A DNA stretch of 34,120 nt, taken from assembly GCF_000466485.1 (NCBI RefSeq), contig NZ_KE992856.1:1-34120 (forward strand), read 5' to 3'. The DNA is from [Clostridium] symbiosum ATCC 14940. GTDB lineage: Bacteria; Bacillota; Clostridia; Lachnospirales; Lachnospiraceae. Both the position numbers and the translations under genes were made by a program. Of the stretch, positions 12,964-19,842 are shown one piece after another. Position 1 is the stretch's first letter, and the number at the start of each line of letters is the position of its first letter. The notes beneath the pieces are model-generated. The model saw only the letters and a program-made list of their open reading frames with translations. It did not search any database and was not told the origin of the DNA.

Positions 12964-13998
12964 TTACCACTGGATTGCATAAAATTCATATGAATCATAT
13001 TGCGTCATGCCTGAATCAACAGACATTTCAAATGCTTTTGTGCTTCCGGCGGCCATATCATCCACAAATCCAATATCTCCACCAATAATTTGGTCAGAAT
13101 TCTTATAAATAATTATAACGGCTACTTTATCCAAATTTACAATGCTGTTATTAGTTATTTCTCCGGTAAAAGTTTTGAATGTTCTGCTATTTTCAGAAAT
13201 GTTAAAAATAGTAAAATCACTTTGTTTTACATATATGTTGTTATCTTGTTTTTCGAAATTACTGTCTCTATTTGTAACGCTTATTTCAACAGCTTCCGGT
13301 TCGTATCCTTCATAAAATATTTCACTGCCATAAAAAATCGTATCCCCGGCTGAAATAGAATTTAATACTTGCTCGTCTGTCTTTAAAATTTTCCCGTCTG
13401 CGTCCCTTGCAGTAATTGTAATAGTTGGAAATTCTATTGCATAGTCAGAATTAGGATTTTTTATTTGTACTGCGTATGGCACATGGGTATAGGAACTATT
13501 TTTATAACTACACCAACCACTATCAACTAACATTACTTTTATAGGATCAGATGTTTGTGCTATGGAAGGATCTCGTGATGATTCATCGGAATTTTTATAT
13601 ACTTGTCCATCATCAAAAAGTGTAATTCCGTTTTTTTGAATCACATCATTTTCATAAATTCCCATTTCCATTTGTCCGGTTTCCCATACTGTGAATCCAT
13701 ATCCGTTATAGTGCCCATCAGCCCAAGTGCCTCTAAAAGTCCATTTAGTTCCATCCTTGCTTGATGATGAAAAGGTGCCTTCGCCATGTGGTAATCCGTT
13801 CTTTACTTGACCAGTATAACTTCCATCTCTCCGTCCATATGACAATTCAAGAGATATTTTTTGGTTTTCCACAAATGATTGCTGTGACTCCCCATAAGAA
13901 ACTGTAGACGGTTTTGAAATTGTAGCATCTTTAGCTTTTCCAGTACACGCAGTTAATGAAATAGATAGCAGTAAAATAGGTAATAGGTATTTTTTCAT
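12964..13998 (-). CDS. MORN-repeat lipoprotein in the lysogeny module
   Basis: This 344-aa precursor has a lipoprotein signal (LLLSISLTAC, lipid on Cys18), so it sits on the outer face of the membrane. Residues about 60-120 hold MORN-type repeats (YTGQVKNGLPHGEGTF, FRGTWADGHYNGYGF, MGIYENDV). The C-terminal two thirds look like two beta-sandwich units. The last (residues about 255-340, FTGEITNNS with a conserved VIIIYKN strand) resembles FxLYD-type domains. The gene lies between the integrase and the repressor, the usual place for cargo expressed during lysogeny. Lipoproteins there can block DNA entry of related phages, so superinfection exclusion is a reasonable guess. A surface or host-fitness role is the alternative. 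Confidence 0.75.
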   Translation of the reverse strand: MKKYLLPILLLSISLTACTGKAKDATISKPSTVSYGESQQSFVENQKISLELSYGRRDGSYTGQVKNGLPHGEGTFSSSSKDGTKWTFRGTWADGHYNGYGFTVWETGQMEMGIYENDVIQKNGITLFDDGQVYKNSDESSRDPSIAQTSDPIKVMLVDSGWCSYKNSSYTHVPYAVQIKNPNSDYAIEFPTITITARDADGKILKTDEQVLNSISAGDTIFYGSEIFYEGYEPEAVEISVTNRDSNFEKQDNNIYVKQSDFTIFNISENSRTFKTFTGEITNNSIVNLDKVAVIIIYKNSDQIIGGDIGFVDDMAAGSTKAFEMSVDSGMTQYDSYEFYAIQW

Positions 13999-14104
13999 AA
14001 ATAATTCTCCTTATAGAAAGTGTTTTATTAAAGAGCCATTGGCTATTTTAATTCCAACAATTACCATATTTATTTACAAAATATTATAGTAAAATTTAAC
14101 TATA

Positions 14105-14299
14105 ATGAAAATTTTATTAAGCGAAATAATGTATAGCAAAAAATTAACTATCCGTCAAGTTAGTTATTTAACAGGCATCCCCCGATCGACCATATCAGAT
14201 ATCTGCAATGGTACGATCCCCCGGCTCGACACATTGGAAGACATTGCTAGGGGGCTAAATCTTCGAATATCTGACCTTTATGAGTCGGATATCAAATAA
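14105..14299 (+). CDS. Small XRE-type helix-turn-helix regulator
   Basis: This 64-aa protein is almost only a Cro/CI-type helix-turn-helix (TIRQVSYLTGIPRSTISDIC, then LDTLEDIARGLNLRISDLY). Proteins of this length and sequence usually act as DNA-binding regulators of phage or host promoters. The ATG at 14105 overlaps a TATAATG sequence and has no ribosome-binding site, so translation may be leaderless or weak. The alternative ATG at 14129 would remove part of helix 1. A GTCCGAGTTCTCGGAC palindrome right after the stop (14303-14318) could be a regulator site. It is separate from the main repressor at 14966-14601. Confidence 0.75.
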   Translation: MKILLSEIMYSKKLTIRQVSYLTGIPRSTISDICNGTIPRLDTLEDIARGLNLRISDLYESDIK

Positions 14300-14393
14300 G
14301 CGTCCGAGTTCTCGGACAAATCCTTAAATCAAGTAACGCGCATTTATCGATAGACGTTTAAGTTATATATACAACAATAACCATATAACAAAA

Positions 14394-14466
14394 CGAACAT
14401 ATGTTCTGAAAAATCTATTGTGCATTTTTCAAAAGTATGATATCATGATTTCAGAACAAACGTTCG
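14394..14466 (+). promoter_or_regulatory. LexA-box-flanked (SOS) promoter
   Basis: TTGTGC (14418-14423) and TATCAT (14441-14446) are 17 bp apart. A LexA-type box CGAACATATGTTCT lies upstream at 14394-14407 and a second, AGAACAAACGTTCG, at 14453-14466 over the start region. Both fit the Gram-positive pattern CGAAC-n4-GTTCG. The promoter should be repressed by host LexA and open on DNA damage. Confidence 0.7.
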
Positions 14467-14484
14467 AGAAATGGGGGCGTACAT

Positions 14485-14592
14485 ATGAACGGAGACGACT
14501 ACAAAAAAAATATTATTGACCTTATTAAAAGGGCGGACAATGTCGAACTACTTGAACTTGTATACCGTTTTGCGAAAAGGCTATTGGGCTAG
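14485..14592 (+). CDS. 35-aa SOS-controlled prophage protein
   Basis: The ORF encodes a 35-aa helical peptide (MNGDDYKKNIIDLIKRADNV, then LLELVYRFAKRLLG) behind GGGGGCG. Small helical proteins with a DYKK-x-II-x-LI start are often seen next to phage repressors in Clostridia, but I know of no assigned function. It is the only gene between the LexA-controlled promoter and a terminator, so its product should rise with DNA damage. It faces the repressor gene and ends nine bases from its stop. A role in prophage induction, for example by acting on the repressor, is inferred from this arrangement. Confidence 0.6.
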   Translation: MNGDDYKKNIIDLIKRADNVELLELVYRFAKRLLG

Positions 14593-14613
14593 GTGAAAAC
14601 CTAGTCCTTTTTA
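14584..14613. terminator. Terminator between the SOS peptide gene and the repressor
   Basis: GGGCTAGG (14586-14593) and CCTAGTCC (14600-14607) form an 8-bp stem with a TGAAAA loop, followed by TTTTTATC. It separates convergent genes. Confidence 0.75.
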
Positions 14614-14966
14614 TCTGCAAGTTTGGTTGCAAGTTTTTCTAAGCTCTCCCAATCTCTTTCATCCAACTCAGCCAGGGCCTCGATAAGCCGTTTCTTAAAA
14701 GTGTTATCATCTATAATCAAATCCCCTAAGAAATCTGTTATGGTTTGATTTCTGGTACGCTGCACAAACATTTCACCTTCACCAGTACGGAGCCATTCCT
14801 CATTGATGTTAAATTTGGTACAGATAAGAGAAATAACAGCATCACTGGGAGACCTTTTGCACGTCTCATAGCCAGCTATATTATTTCTAGCTATCCCAAG
14901 TTTATCAGCAAACTCTTGCTGTGTTAATTCTAATTTCTTCCTTATTAATTTAATCCGTTCATCCAT
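14601..14966 (-). CDS. Prophage repressor (CI-like, XRE family)
   Basis: This 121-aa protein starts at the ATG at 14966, which has AGAGGTGGTGAG upstream; a longer frame to 15002 has no such site and runs into the promoter. Residues 5-60 are a helix-turn-helix of the XRE family (LTQQEFADKLGIARNNIAGY, then a stretch ending EEWLRTGEGEMF). This arrangement is typical of short Gram-positive phage repressors. The C-terminal about 55 residues are helical (LGDLIIDDNTFKKRLIEAL) and probably form the dimer. There is no peptidase domain for RecA-driven self-cleavage. Induction therefore needs another route, which makes the SOS-controlled peptide beside it interesting. It reads away from the early promoter across an operator region. 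Confidence 0.88.
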   Translation of the reverse strand: MDERIKLIRKKLELTQQEFADKLGIARNNIAGYETCKRSPSDAVISLICTKFNINEEWLRTGEGEMFVQRTRNQTITDFLGDLIIDDNTFKKRLIEALAELDERDWESLEKLATKLADKKD

Positions 14967-14990
14967 ATACTCACCACCTCTCATGACCAT

Positions 14991-15083
14991 ATTATAGTAC
15001 AAAATTGTGGCATAGTCAACAAAAAGTTATTAAGCCACAAGAAACTCTTGACAAATGATATTAAGCCACTTATAATAGTGGCA
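14991..15083. promoter_or_regulatory. Divergent early/repressor promoters with shared operators
   Basis: Minus strand: TTGACT (15019-15014), 17 bp, TATAAT (14996-14991) drives the repressor. Plus strand: TTGACA (15048-15053), 17 bp, TATAAT (15071-15076) drives the early genes. Half sites GTGGCATA/TTAAGCCAC occur four times (about 15007, 15030, 15061 and 15078). One inverted pair is centred exactly on the plus-strand -10 box (15063-15083) and the other overlaps the minus-strand -35. This is a compact lysis-lysogeny switch. Confidence 0.85.
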
Positions 15084-15105
15084 TAGTAACACGGGAGGTG
15101 AGGAG

Positions 15106-15729
15106 ATAAAAACAGAACTTTGGAACGGTTATCCTATCCGTTTTGCGGAAATAGGCGGAGAGTGGTGGGCGGTAGCAAAGGATGTGGCGGAGGCGCTGGG
15201 GTATCCCGAAACCAATGCCATGACAAAGCGCCTTAACAGAGAAGATTTGATATCCGACAAATTGTCGGGTATGAATATGAAATCTGTACTATTGAGTGAA
15301 TTTGGAATCTATGACGCTGTGTTTGGTAGCCACAAGAAGGAGGCGAAGGAATTCAAGCGTTGGGTGTTTACCATATTAAAGACCCTGCGCCAGCAATCCG
15401 GGCTTGAAGGATTCCAGGTATTCCGCATATTAGACAAGGAGCATCAGTGCGAGATGATGGGAAGGCTTAATCGGGGATTGAAGAAACCGAAACGAGTCGA
15501 TTTTATCAAAGCCAATACCATATCCAATAAGGCAGTGTCTATTAAGTATGGACATTCCAAGATGATAAAGAAAGCGGACATGTCCCCGGAAATGCTGGTG
15601 GACAGGCAGGAGTTCCTGGAAGATACGGTTGAGCTGATGGAAATCAAGGACAAGTACGGTCTGGAGCTATCGGTGAGCGAGGAAGTATATAAGCTGGCTT
15701 CCGGGTGGAAAGACAGCAGGACGGCATAG
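15106..15729 (+). CDS. Bro-N antirepressor-type protein, apparently starting at ATA
   Basis: The frame encodes a Bro-N domain: ELWNGYPIRFAEIGGEWWAV and then KDVAEALGYPETNA, ending near residue 100 (FKRWVFTILKTLR). About 105 C-terminal residues follow, with KKPKRVDFIKANTISNKAVS, an HTH-like part. Bro-N proteins of phages act as antirepressors or early regulators. No ATG, GTG or TTG exists in frame between the upstream stop (15076) and the GTG at 15184, which would delete a third of the Bro-N domain. An ATA codon at 15106 lies seven bases after GGAGG, exactly where ATG is expected. Either AUA is used at low efficiency or an ATG has mutated. It is the first gene behind the early promoter. Confidence 0.7.
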   Translation: MKTELWNGYPIRFAEIGGEWWAVAKDVAEALGYPETNAMTKRLNREDLISDKLSGMNMKSVLLSEFGIYDAVFGSHKKEAKEFKRWVFTILKTLRQQSGLEGFQVFRILDKEHQCEMMGRLNRGLKKPKRVDFIKANTISNKAVSIKYGHSKMIKKADMSPEMLVDRQEFLEDTVELMEIKDKYGLELSVSEEVYKLASGWKDSRTA

Positions 15730-15745
15730 AAAGCGAGGTGAAAAA

Positions 15746-15919
15746 ATGAGCGAGAAGGATAAAAAAATTCTGGAAACCATTGCGGAAGCGCTTCCGAAGA
15801 TGTCTGAGTTTGACAAGGGATACTTCCTTGGCACAGCTGAATCAAAGGCAATGGACAAAAAGAAAAGAGCCGAAGATAAACTTTTGCCCCCAGCACAGTC
15901 AGGGGGAGAAGGTAAATGA
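15746..15919 (+). CDS. Small conserved-looking early phage protein
   Basis: This 57-aa protein (MSEKDKKILETIAEALPKMS, then EFDKGYFLGTAESKAM) begins at an ATG after GAGGTGAAAAA, 17 bp downstream of the antirepressor gene. It is soluble, charged and helical, with a Gly-rich tail. Small proteins with this EALPKMSEFDKGY pattern occur beside antirepressors in Clostridial prophages, as I recall them. Function is unknown. Confidence 0.6.
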   Translation: MSEKDKKILETIAEALPKMSEFDKGYFLGTAESKAMDKKKRAEDKLLPPAQSGGEGK

Positions 15920-15947
15920 TGAGCAGAAGAAAAGGAGGGTAAGTGTA

Positions 15948-16130
15948 GTGTGGGTTTCAAAGAAGAAGTGGGAAGAGTTAGAAAAGAGGGTAGCTGACCT
16001 TGAAGGGCAAGTTCAAAGCCAGCCACAAGAAATTATTGACGCTATTACAGAGCGGTTGCTCAAGCAGACGACTAAATCGATTCGTCCGCGTCATCAGGGG
16101 CACGAAAGCCAATCCGCCGAACGGGTTTAG
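15948..16130 (+). CDS. Small phage protein with coiled-coil start
   Basis: This 60-aa protein is read from a GTG at 15948, nine bases after AGGAGG. Residues 2-25 (WVSKKKWEELEKRVADLEGQ) form a heptad-like helix, and the C-terminal part is basic and probably disordered. The last 59 bases overlap the end of the convergent gene 16428-16072, so one of the two C-termini may be unusually extended. No family is recognised. Confidence 0.5.
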   Translation: MWVSKKKWEELEKRVADLEGQVQSQPQEIIDAITERLLKQTTKSIRPRHQGHESQSAERV

Positions 16131-16428
16131 TTTTATCTTCTCGCTCTACCGAAGTAAGAAGAAAATTCAGTTGACTTATATGTTGGATTAATTGAGCATT
16201 ATTTCCATTGACAAATCCGTAAAAATACAGCATATCGGGATTTTGATATCCGATAGAGGTGACAACCATTGTGATAGAAGAACCAAAAGAGGCAAGCTTT
16301 ATAGCAATTTCATGTTCATCATCTAAGCCTTTTTCGAAGTCTTGAATTTCTTCTATGATTTTTTCGTACTTCCAGTCTGCCATATGGCAGTCACGCAGGG
16401 CTTCGGTCATTTCAGAATAATTGAGCAT
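16072..16428 (-). CDS. Prophage protein of unknown function (DUF6173-like)
   Basis: This 118-aa protein starts at the ATG at 16428 behind GGAAAGGAATATTCATT. It runs against the direction of its neighbours. The central part (SSITMVVTSIGYQNPDMLYF, then GFVNGNNAQLIQHISQLNFL) matches my memory of a prophage family annotated DUF6173. The tail VRRIGFRAPDDADESI is also typical. No catalytic residues are evident. Being on the opposite strand inside the early operon, it may be expressed in the lysogen. Confidence 0.6.
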   Translation of the reverse strand: MLNYSEMTEALRDCHMADWKYEKIIEEIQDFEKGLDDEHEIAIKLASFGSSITMVVTSIGYQNPDMLYFYGFVNGNNAQLIQHISQLNFLLTSVEREDKTKPVRRIGFRAPDDADESI

Positions 16429-16523
16429 AATGAATATTCCTTTCCTTTGTACTCGGCGCTGCAACACCTGTAAGTACATTATAGAATGAGGAGACAAAAA
16501 AGACAAGAAAGGAGTGCGATAGC

Positions 16524-16775
16524 ATGACAGGCAAACAAAAAGCGGCCGCCTATGCCGCCTACACCCGCCAGCGGGCAGAAAATGTCCGAGCAATTATCAG
16601 CGAACATAAGACACGCAGGAATATGACCAATGCCGGAATCGCGGAGGCGATTAATATGCCAGTAGAGACATTTAAGAAGCGGAAAGCGGAGCCAGCCACC
16701 TTCCGGGCGGGAGAGCTGTGGCTGCTCTGCGAAGCTCTGGGGGTACCGGAGGAACAGCGTAAGACCATTATGTAA
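16524..16775 (+). CDS. Small helix-turn-helix phage protein
   Basis: This 83-aa protein has a helix-turn-helix-like stretch (NMTNAGIAEAINMPVETFKK, followed by ELWLLCEALGVPEEQ). An ATG behind AAAGGAGTGCGATAGC gives a good start. It is likely a DNA-binding regulator or a replication accessory protein of the early operon. It resembles small XRE/DUF739-type phage proteins; exact family uncertain. Confidence 0.65.
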   Translation: MTGKQKAAAYAAYTRQRAENVRAIISEHKTRRNMTNAGIAEAINMPVETFKKRKAEPATFRAGELWLLCEALGVPEEQRKTIM

Positions 16776-16789
16776 AGGAGGTGATACCA

Positions 16790-16948
16790 ATGCACAAACA
16801 TTATAACGATGGCCCCGAGGCTGTCCGTCAGGCAAGAGAGGCAGAAGCAAACAAACAGGTAAAACGGATGACCAGTTTGATGGTGTGGATGACATACGGG
16901 TGGATTATTGCGGCCGGGGTGTTCCTGCGGGCGGCCGGATGGATGTGA
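16790..16948 (+). CDS. Small single-pass membrane protein
   Basis: This 52-aa protein starts behind AAAGGAGGTGATACCA. It has a charged N-terminal half (residues 1-26) and one hydrophobic segment (LMVWMTYGWIIAAGVFLRAAG). It should sit in the inner membrane with the N-terminus inside. No family recognised. It lies between the HTH gene and the ATPase gene in the early operon. Confidence 0.6.
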   Translation: MHKHYNDGPEAVRQAREAEANKQVKRMTSLMVWMTYGWIIAAGVFLRAAGWM

Positions 16949-16963
16949 GAGGAGGATTGCAAG

Positions 16964-18235
16964 ATGGCAATGAAAATCAATAAGCTGGAAATCGAAAATG
17001 TCAAGCGGGTTAAGGCGGTAAAGCTGGAGCCGACCGCCAATGGCCTGACTGTGATCGGTGGGGACAACAACCAGGGGAAGACTTCTGTCCTGGATGCGAT
17101 TGCCTGGGCCTTGGGCGGGGAGAAGTACCGTCCGTCACAGCCCCAGCGGGAAGGCTCCGTCATCCCGCCGATGCTACATATTGTAATGAATAACGGGCTG
17201 GTAGTGGAGCGAAAAGGGAAAAACAGCACTTTAAAAGTGACAGATCCCAAGGGAGAAAAGGGCGGGCAGCAGCTCCTGAATGACTTTGTGGAACAGCTGG
17301 CCTTAGACCTTCCAAAGTTTATGGAAGCTTCCGGGAAAGAAAAAGCCCAGGTGCTGCTAAATATTATTGGGGTTGGGGAGCAGCTGGCCGCCCTGGAAAA
17401 ACAGGAAAAAGAGCAGTACAACGAGCGTCAGGCAATCGGCCAGATTGCAGACCAAAAAGAGAAGTACGCGAAGGAGCAGCTCTACTTTCCGGATGCCCCG
17501 TCAGAAATTATCTCTGCTTCTGAGTTAATCCGTCAGCAGCAGGAAATCCTGGCGAAGAACGGGGAAAACCAGAGAAAACGGCAGCAGCTCCATCAGTTGG
17601 AACAGGAATATCAGGCTGTAACGGAGCAATTACAGATACTGCTCCAGAAACAGGCCACCCTGGAAGCAGACCTGAAAACCGCACGGACAGGAACCGAAGA
17701 ACTGATGGATCAGTCTACGGCTGAACTGGAGGAAAATATCTCTAACATAGAGGAAATCAACCGGAAAGTCCGTGCCAACTTGGATAAAGATAAGGCGGAA
17801 GAGGATGCCAGGGAATACCGCCGGCAGTACAGCCTTCTGACAGAAAAGATTGAGAATACCAGGAAGGCCAAAATGGAACTATTGAAACGAGCCGCCCTCC
17901 CCCTCCCGGAGCTGTCTATTCAGGACGGGGAACTGATTTATAAGGGTCAGCAGTGGGACAACATGTCTGGGTCCGAACGCCTGAAAGTAGCAACGGCCAT
18001 TGTCCGGAGACTGAATCCCAACTGCGGGTTTGTTTTATTGGACAAGCTGGAACAGATGGATCGAAAGACGCTGGAGGATTTCGGAGCCTGGCTGGAACAG
18101 GAAGGACTGCAGGCCATTGCAACCCGAGTAAGCACAGGAGAGGAATGTTCCATCATTATTGAAGACGGCTGTGTAGCCGGGGAAGAACCTCCGGTGCCGG
18201 CAGAAAAGAAAGAATGGAAGAAAGGTGTGTTTTAA
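16964..18235 (+). CDS. SbcC/RecF-like ATPase
   Basis: This 423-aa protein has a RecF/SbcC-type N-terminal ATPase segment with Walker A GGDNNQGKTSVLDAI (residues about 31-45). A long coiled-coil middle follows (residues about 150-310, rich in Gln/Glu/Leu: QQEILAKNGENQRKRQQLHQ). The C-terminal half of the ATPase has signature MSGSERLKVATAIV and Walker B-like GFVLLDKLEQMD. Such proteins act on DNA ends in recombination and replication. It abuts the next ATPase gene directly (stop, then ATG), and this pair is a usual phage recombination module. The Walker B has Lys where Glu or Asp is often seen (LLDKLEQ), which may lower ATPase activity. Confidence 0.8.
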   Translation: MAMKINKLEIENVKRVKAVKLEPTANGLTVIGGDNNQGKTSVLDAIAWALGGEKYRPSQPQREGSVIPPMLHIVMNNGLVVERKGKNSTLKVTDPKGEKGGQQLLNDFVEQLALDLPKFMEASGKEKAQVLLNIIGVGEQLAALEKQEKEQYNERQAIGQIADQKEKYAKEQLYFPDAPSEIISASELIRQQQEILAKNGENQRKRQQLHQLEQEYQAVTEQLQILLQKQATLEADLKTARTGTEELMDQSTAELEENISNIEEINRKVRANLDKDKAEEDAREYRRQYSLLTEKIENTRKAKMELLKRAALPLPELSIQDGELIYKGQQWDNMSGSERLKVATAIVRRLNPNCGFVLLDKLEQMDRKTLEDFGAWLEQEGLQAIATRVSTGEECSIIIEDGCVAGEEPPVPAEKKEWKKGVF

Positions 18236-19372
18236 ATGAAAGTGATTAGAGGAAAAATTCCTGGGGCCAGAAAAGTGGTTGTGTATGGCCCTGAAGGGAT
18301 CGGAAAAAGCACGTTTGCTTCCCGGTTTCCGGAACCGCTGTTTATTGATACAGAAGGCAGTACAAAAGATATGGATGTGGCCCGGACAGAGCCGCCCAGC
18401 AGCTGGGCTATGATGTTAGAGCAGGTGCGATATGTAAATACCCACCCGGAGCTTTGTCGGACGCTTATTGTGGATACAGCAGATTGGGCGGAAATGCTCT
18501 GCATTACCCATGTCTGCGATAAGAACCACAAAAGCAGCATTGAGGAGTTCGGATATGGAAAGGGGTATATCTACATCCAGGAAGAATTCGGACGGTTTCT
18601 AAATCTTCTATCCGAAGTGGTGGATGCCGGGATCCATGTTGTTCTAACCGCCCATGCAAAAATGCGTAAGTTTGAACAGCCAGATGAATTAGGGGCTTAC
18701 GACCGGTGGGAGATGAAGCTCAGCAAGGGAGTAGCTCCCATGGTGAAAGAATGGGCTGATATGGTTCTGTTCTGCAATTATAAAACCATGGTAGTCAACG
18801 TAGACGGCCAGGGAACCCAGAAAGGAAAGAACAAGGCCCAGGGGGGCAAGCGGGTGATGTATACCACCCATCACAGCTGCTGGGACGCCAAGAACCGCTA
18901 TGGACTGCCGGATGAGGTCCCCTTTGATTATAGCTCTATTTTACACATCATTGGAGGGCAGCATCCCGGACAGGCGGCGAAGCCGGATGCAGTTAGGAAT
19001 ACTGCGGTGAATGCAATCCAGGGAAAGATGGATTTAATGCCAGAGCTTCCGGCCAGTAAGGGCGAGGAAAAGTATGAAACGAAAACGCCGGCGGCAGAGC
19101 CTATGGAGAGCAAGCCAGAACCTATGACATCACAAAAAACTACGGAACCGGATGTCAGGATTCCGAAGAAACTGCGGGATCTGATGATCGCCGGAGGTGT
19201 GGACGAATGGGATCTTCAAAATGTGGTAGCGGCTAGGGGGTATTTTCCTGCGGATATGGCGGTCAGAGATTATCCGGAGGACTTTGTAGACGGCTGCCTG
19301 GTTGGCGCCTGGGCTAAAGTGTATGGTATGGTTCAGGAAATGAAGAAGAATGATGCGCTGGTTTTTAATTAA
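18236..19372 (+). CDS. Sak4-like phage recombination ATPase (AAA_24)
   Basis: This 378-aa protein has a RecA-type core: Walker A YGPEGIGKSTFA near residue 19, PLFIDTEGSTKDMDV, and Walker B TLIVDTADWAEML, then VVLTAHAKMRKFE. This layout fits Sak4-type single-strand annealing/recombination ATPases of phages. The C-terminal 130 residues are linker plus a helical part (RIPKKLRDLMIAGGVDEWDL) that probably contacts partners. It starts immediately after the SbcC-like gene and is followed by a DUF669 gene, which is often the matching single-strand DNA-binding protein. Confidence 0.85.
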   Translation: MKVIRGKIPGARKVVVYGPEGIGKSTFASRFPEPLFIDTEGSTKDMDVARTEPPSSWAMMLEQVRYVNTHPELCRTLIVDTADWAEMLCITHVCDKNHKSSIEEFGYGKGYIYIQEEFGRFLNLLSEVVDAGIHVVLTAHAKMRKFEQPDELGAYDRWEMKLSKGVAPMVKEWADMVLFCNYKTMVVNVDGQGTQKGKNKAQGGKRVMYTTHHSCWDAKNRYGLPDEVPFDYSSILHIIGGQHPGQAAKPDAVRNTAVNAIQGKMDLMPELPASKGEEKYETKTPAAEPMESKPEPMTSQKTTEPDVRIPKKLRDLMIAGGVDEWDLQNVVAARGYFPADMAVRDYPEDFVDGCLVGAWAKVYGMVQEMKKNDALVFN

Positions 19373-19386
19373 AGGAGGACATGACA

Positions 19387-19839
19387 ATGAGTGATTTTGA
19401 GAATAAAGAGATTGGCTGGGATGAGGAAATTAATAACGAGGGGCAGGACTTCGAGCCCCTCCCGGCCGGTGCGTATGAATTTACAGTGGCCTCGATGGAA
19501 CGAGCCCGATTTCAAGGCAGTGAGAAGATGGCAGCCTGTAACATGGCCAATCTGGAACTTCTCGTGACAGACAAGGACGGTAATGAGAGAAAGGTATTTG
19601 ACAGCCTGTATTTAAACACAAAAGCGGAGTGGCGCTTAAGCCAGTTCTTCCTCTCTATCGGACAGAAAAAGAAAGGGGAGCCGCTGCGCCCCAATTGGAA
19701 CGAGGTACCAGGTTCCGCGGGGAAAGTGGAATTGATTGTGAATTCCTATACTGATAAAAACGGGAATCCAAAAAGGAACAATAAAGTGTCCAAGTATCTG
19801 CCCTATGAGCCGAAGAAATTTACAGCAGGGAACTTTTAA
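19387..19839 (+). CDS. DUF669 family protein (probable ssDNA-binding)
   Basis: This 150-aa protein begins at the ATG at 19387, eight bases after GGAGG; the ATG at 19381 is too close. The pattern PLPAGAYEFTVASMERARFQ, NMANLELLVTDKDG and LRPNWNEVPG matches DUF669 proteins of phages, which sit beside Sak4-like ATPases and are thought to bind single-stranded DNA. The order here (SbcC-like, Sak4-like, DUF669, helicase) supports that role. Confidence 0.8.
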   Translation: MSDFENKEIGWDEEINNEGQDFEPLPAGAYEFTVASMERARFQGSEKMAACNMANLELLVTDKDGNERKVFDSLYLNTKAEWRLSQFFLSIGQKKKGEPLRPNWNEVPGSAGKVELIVNSYTDKNGNPKRNNKVSKYLPYEPKKFTAGNF

Positions 19840-19842
19840 GCC

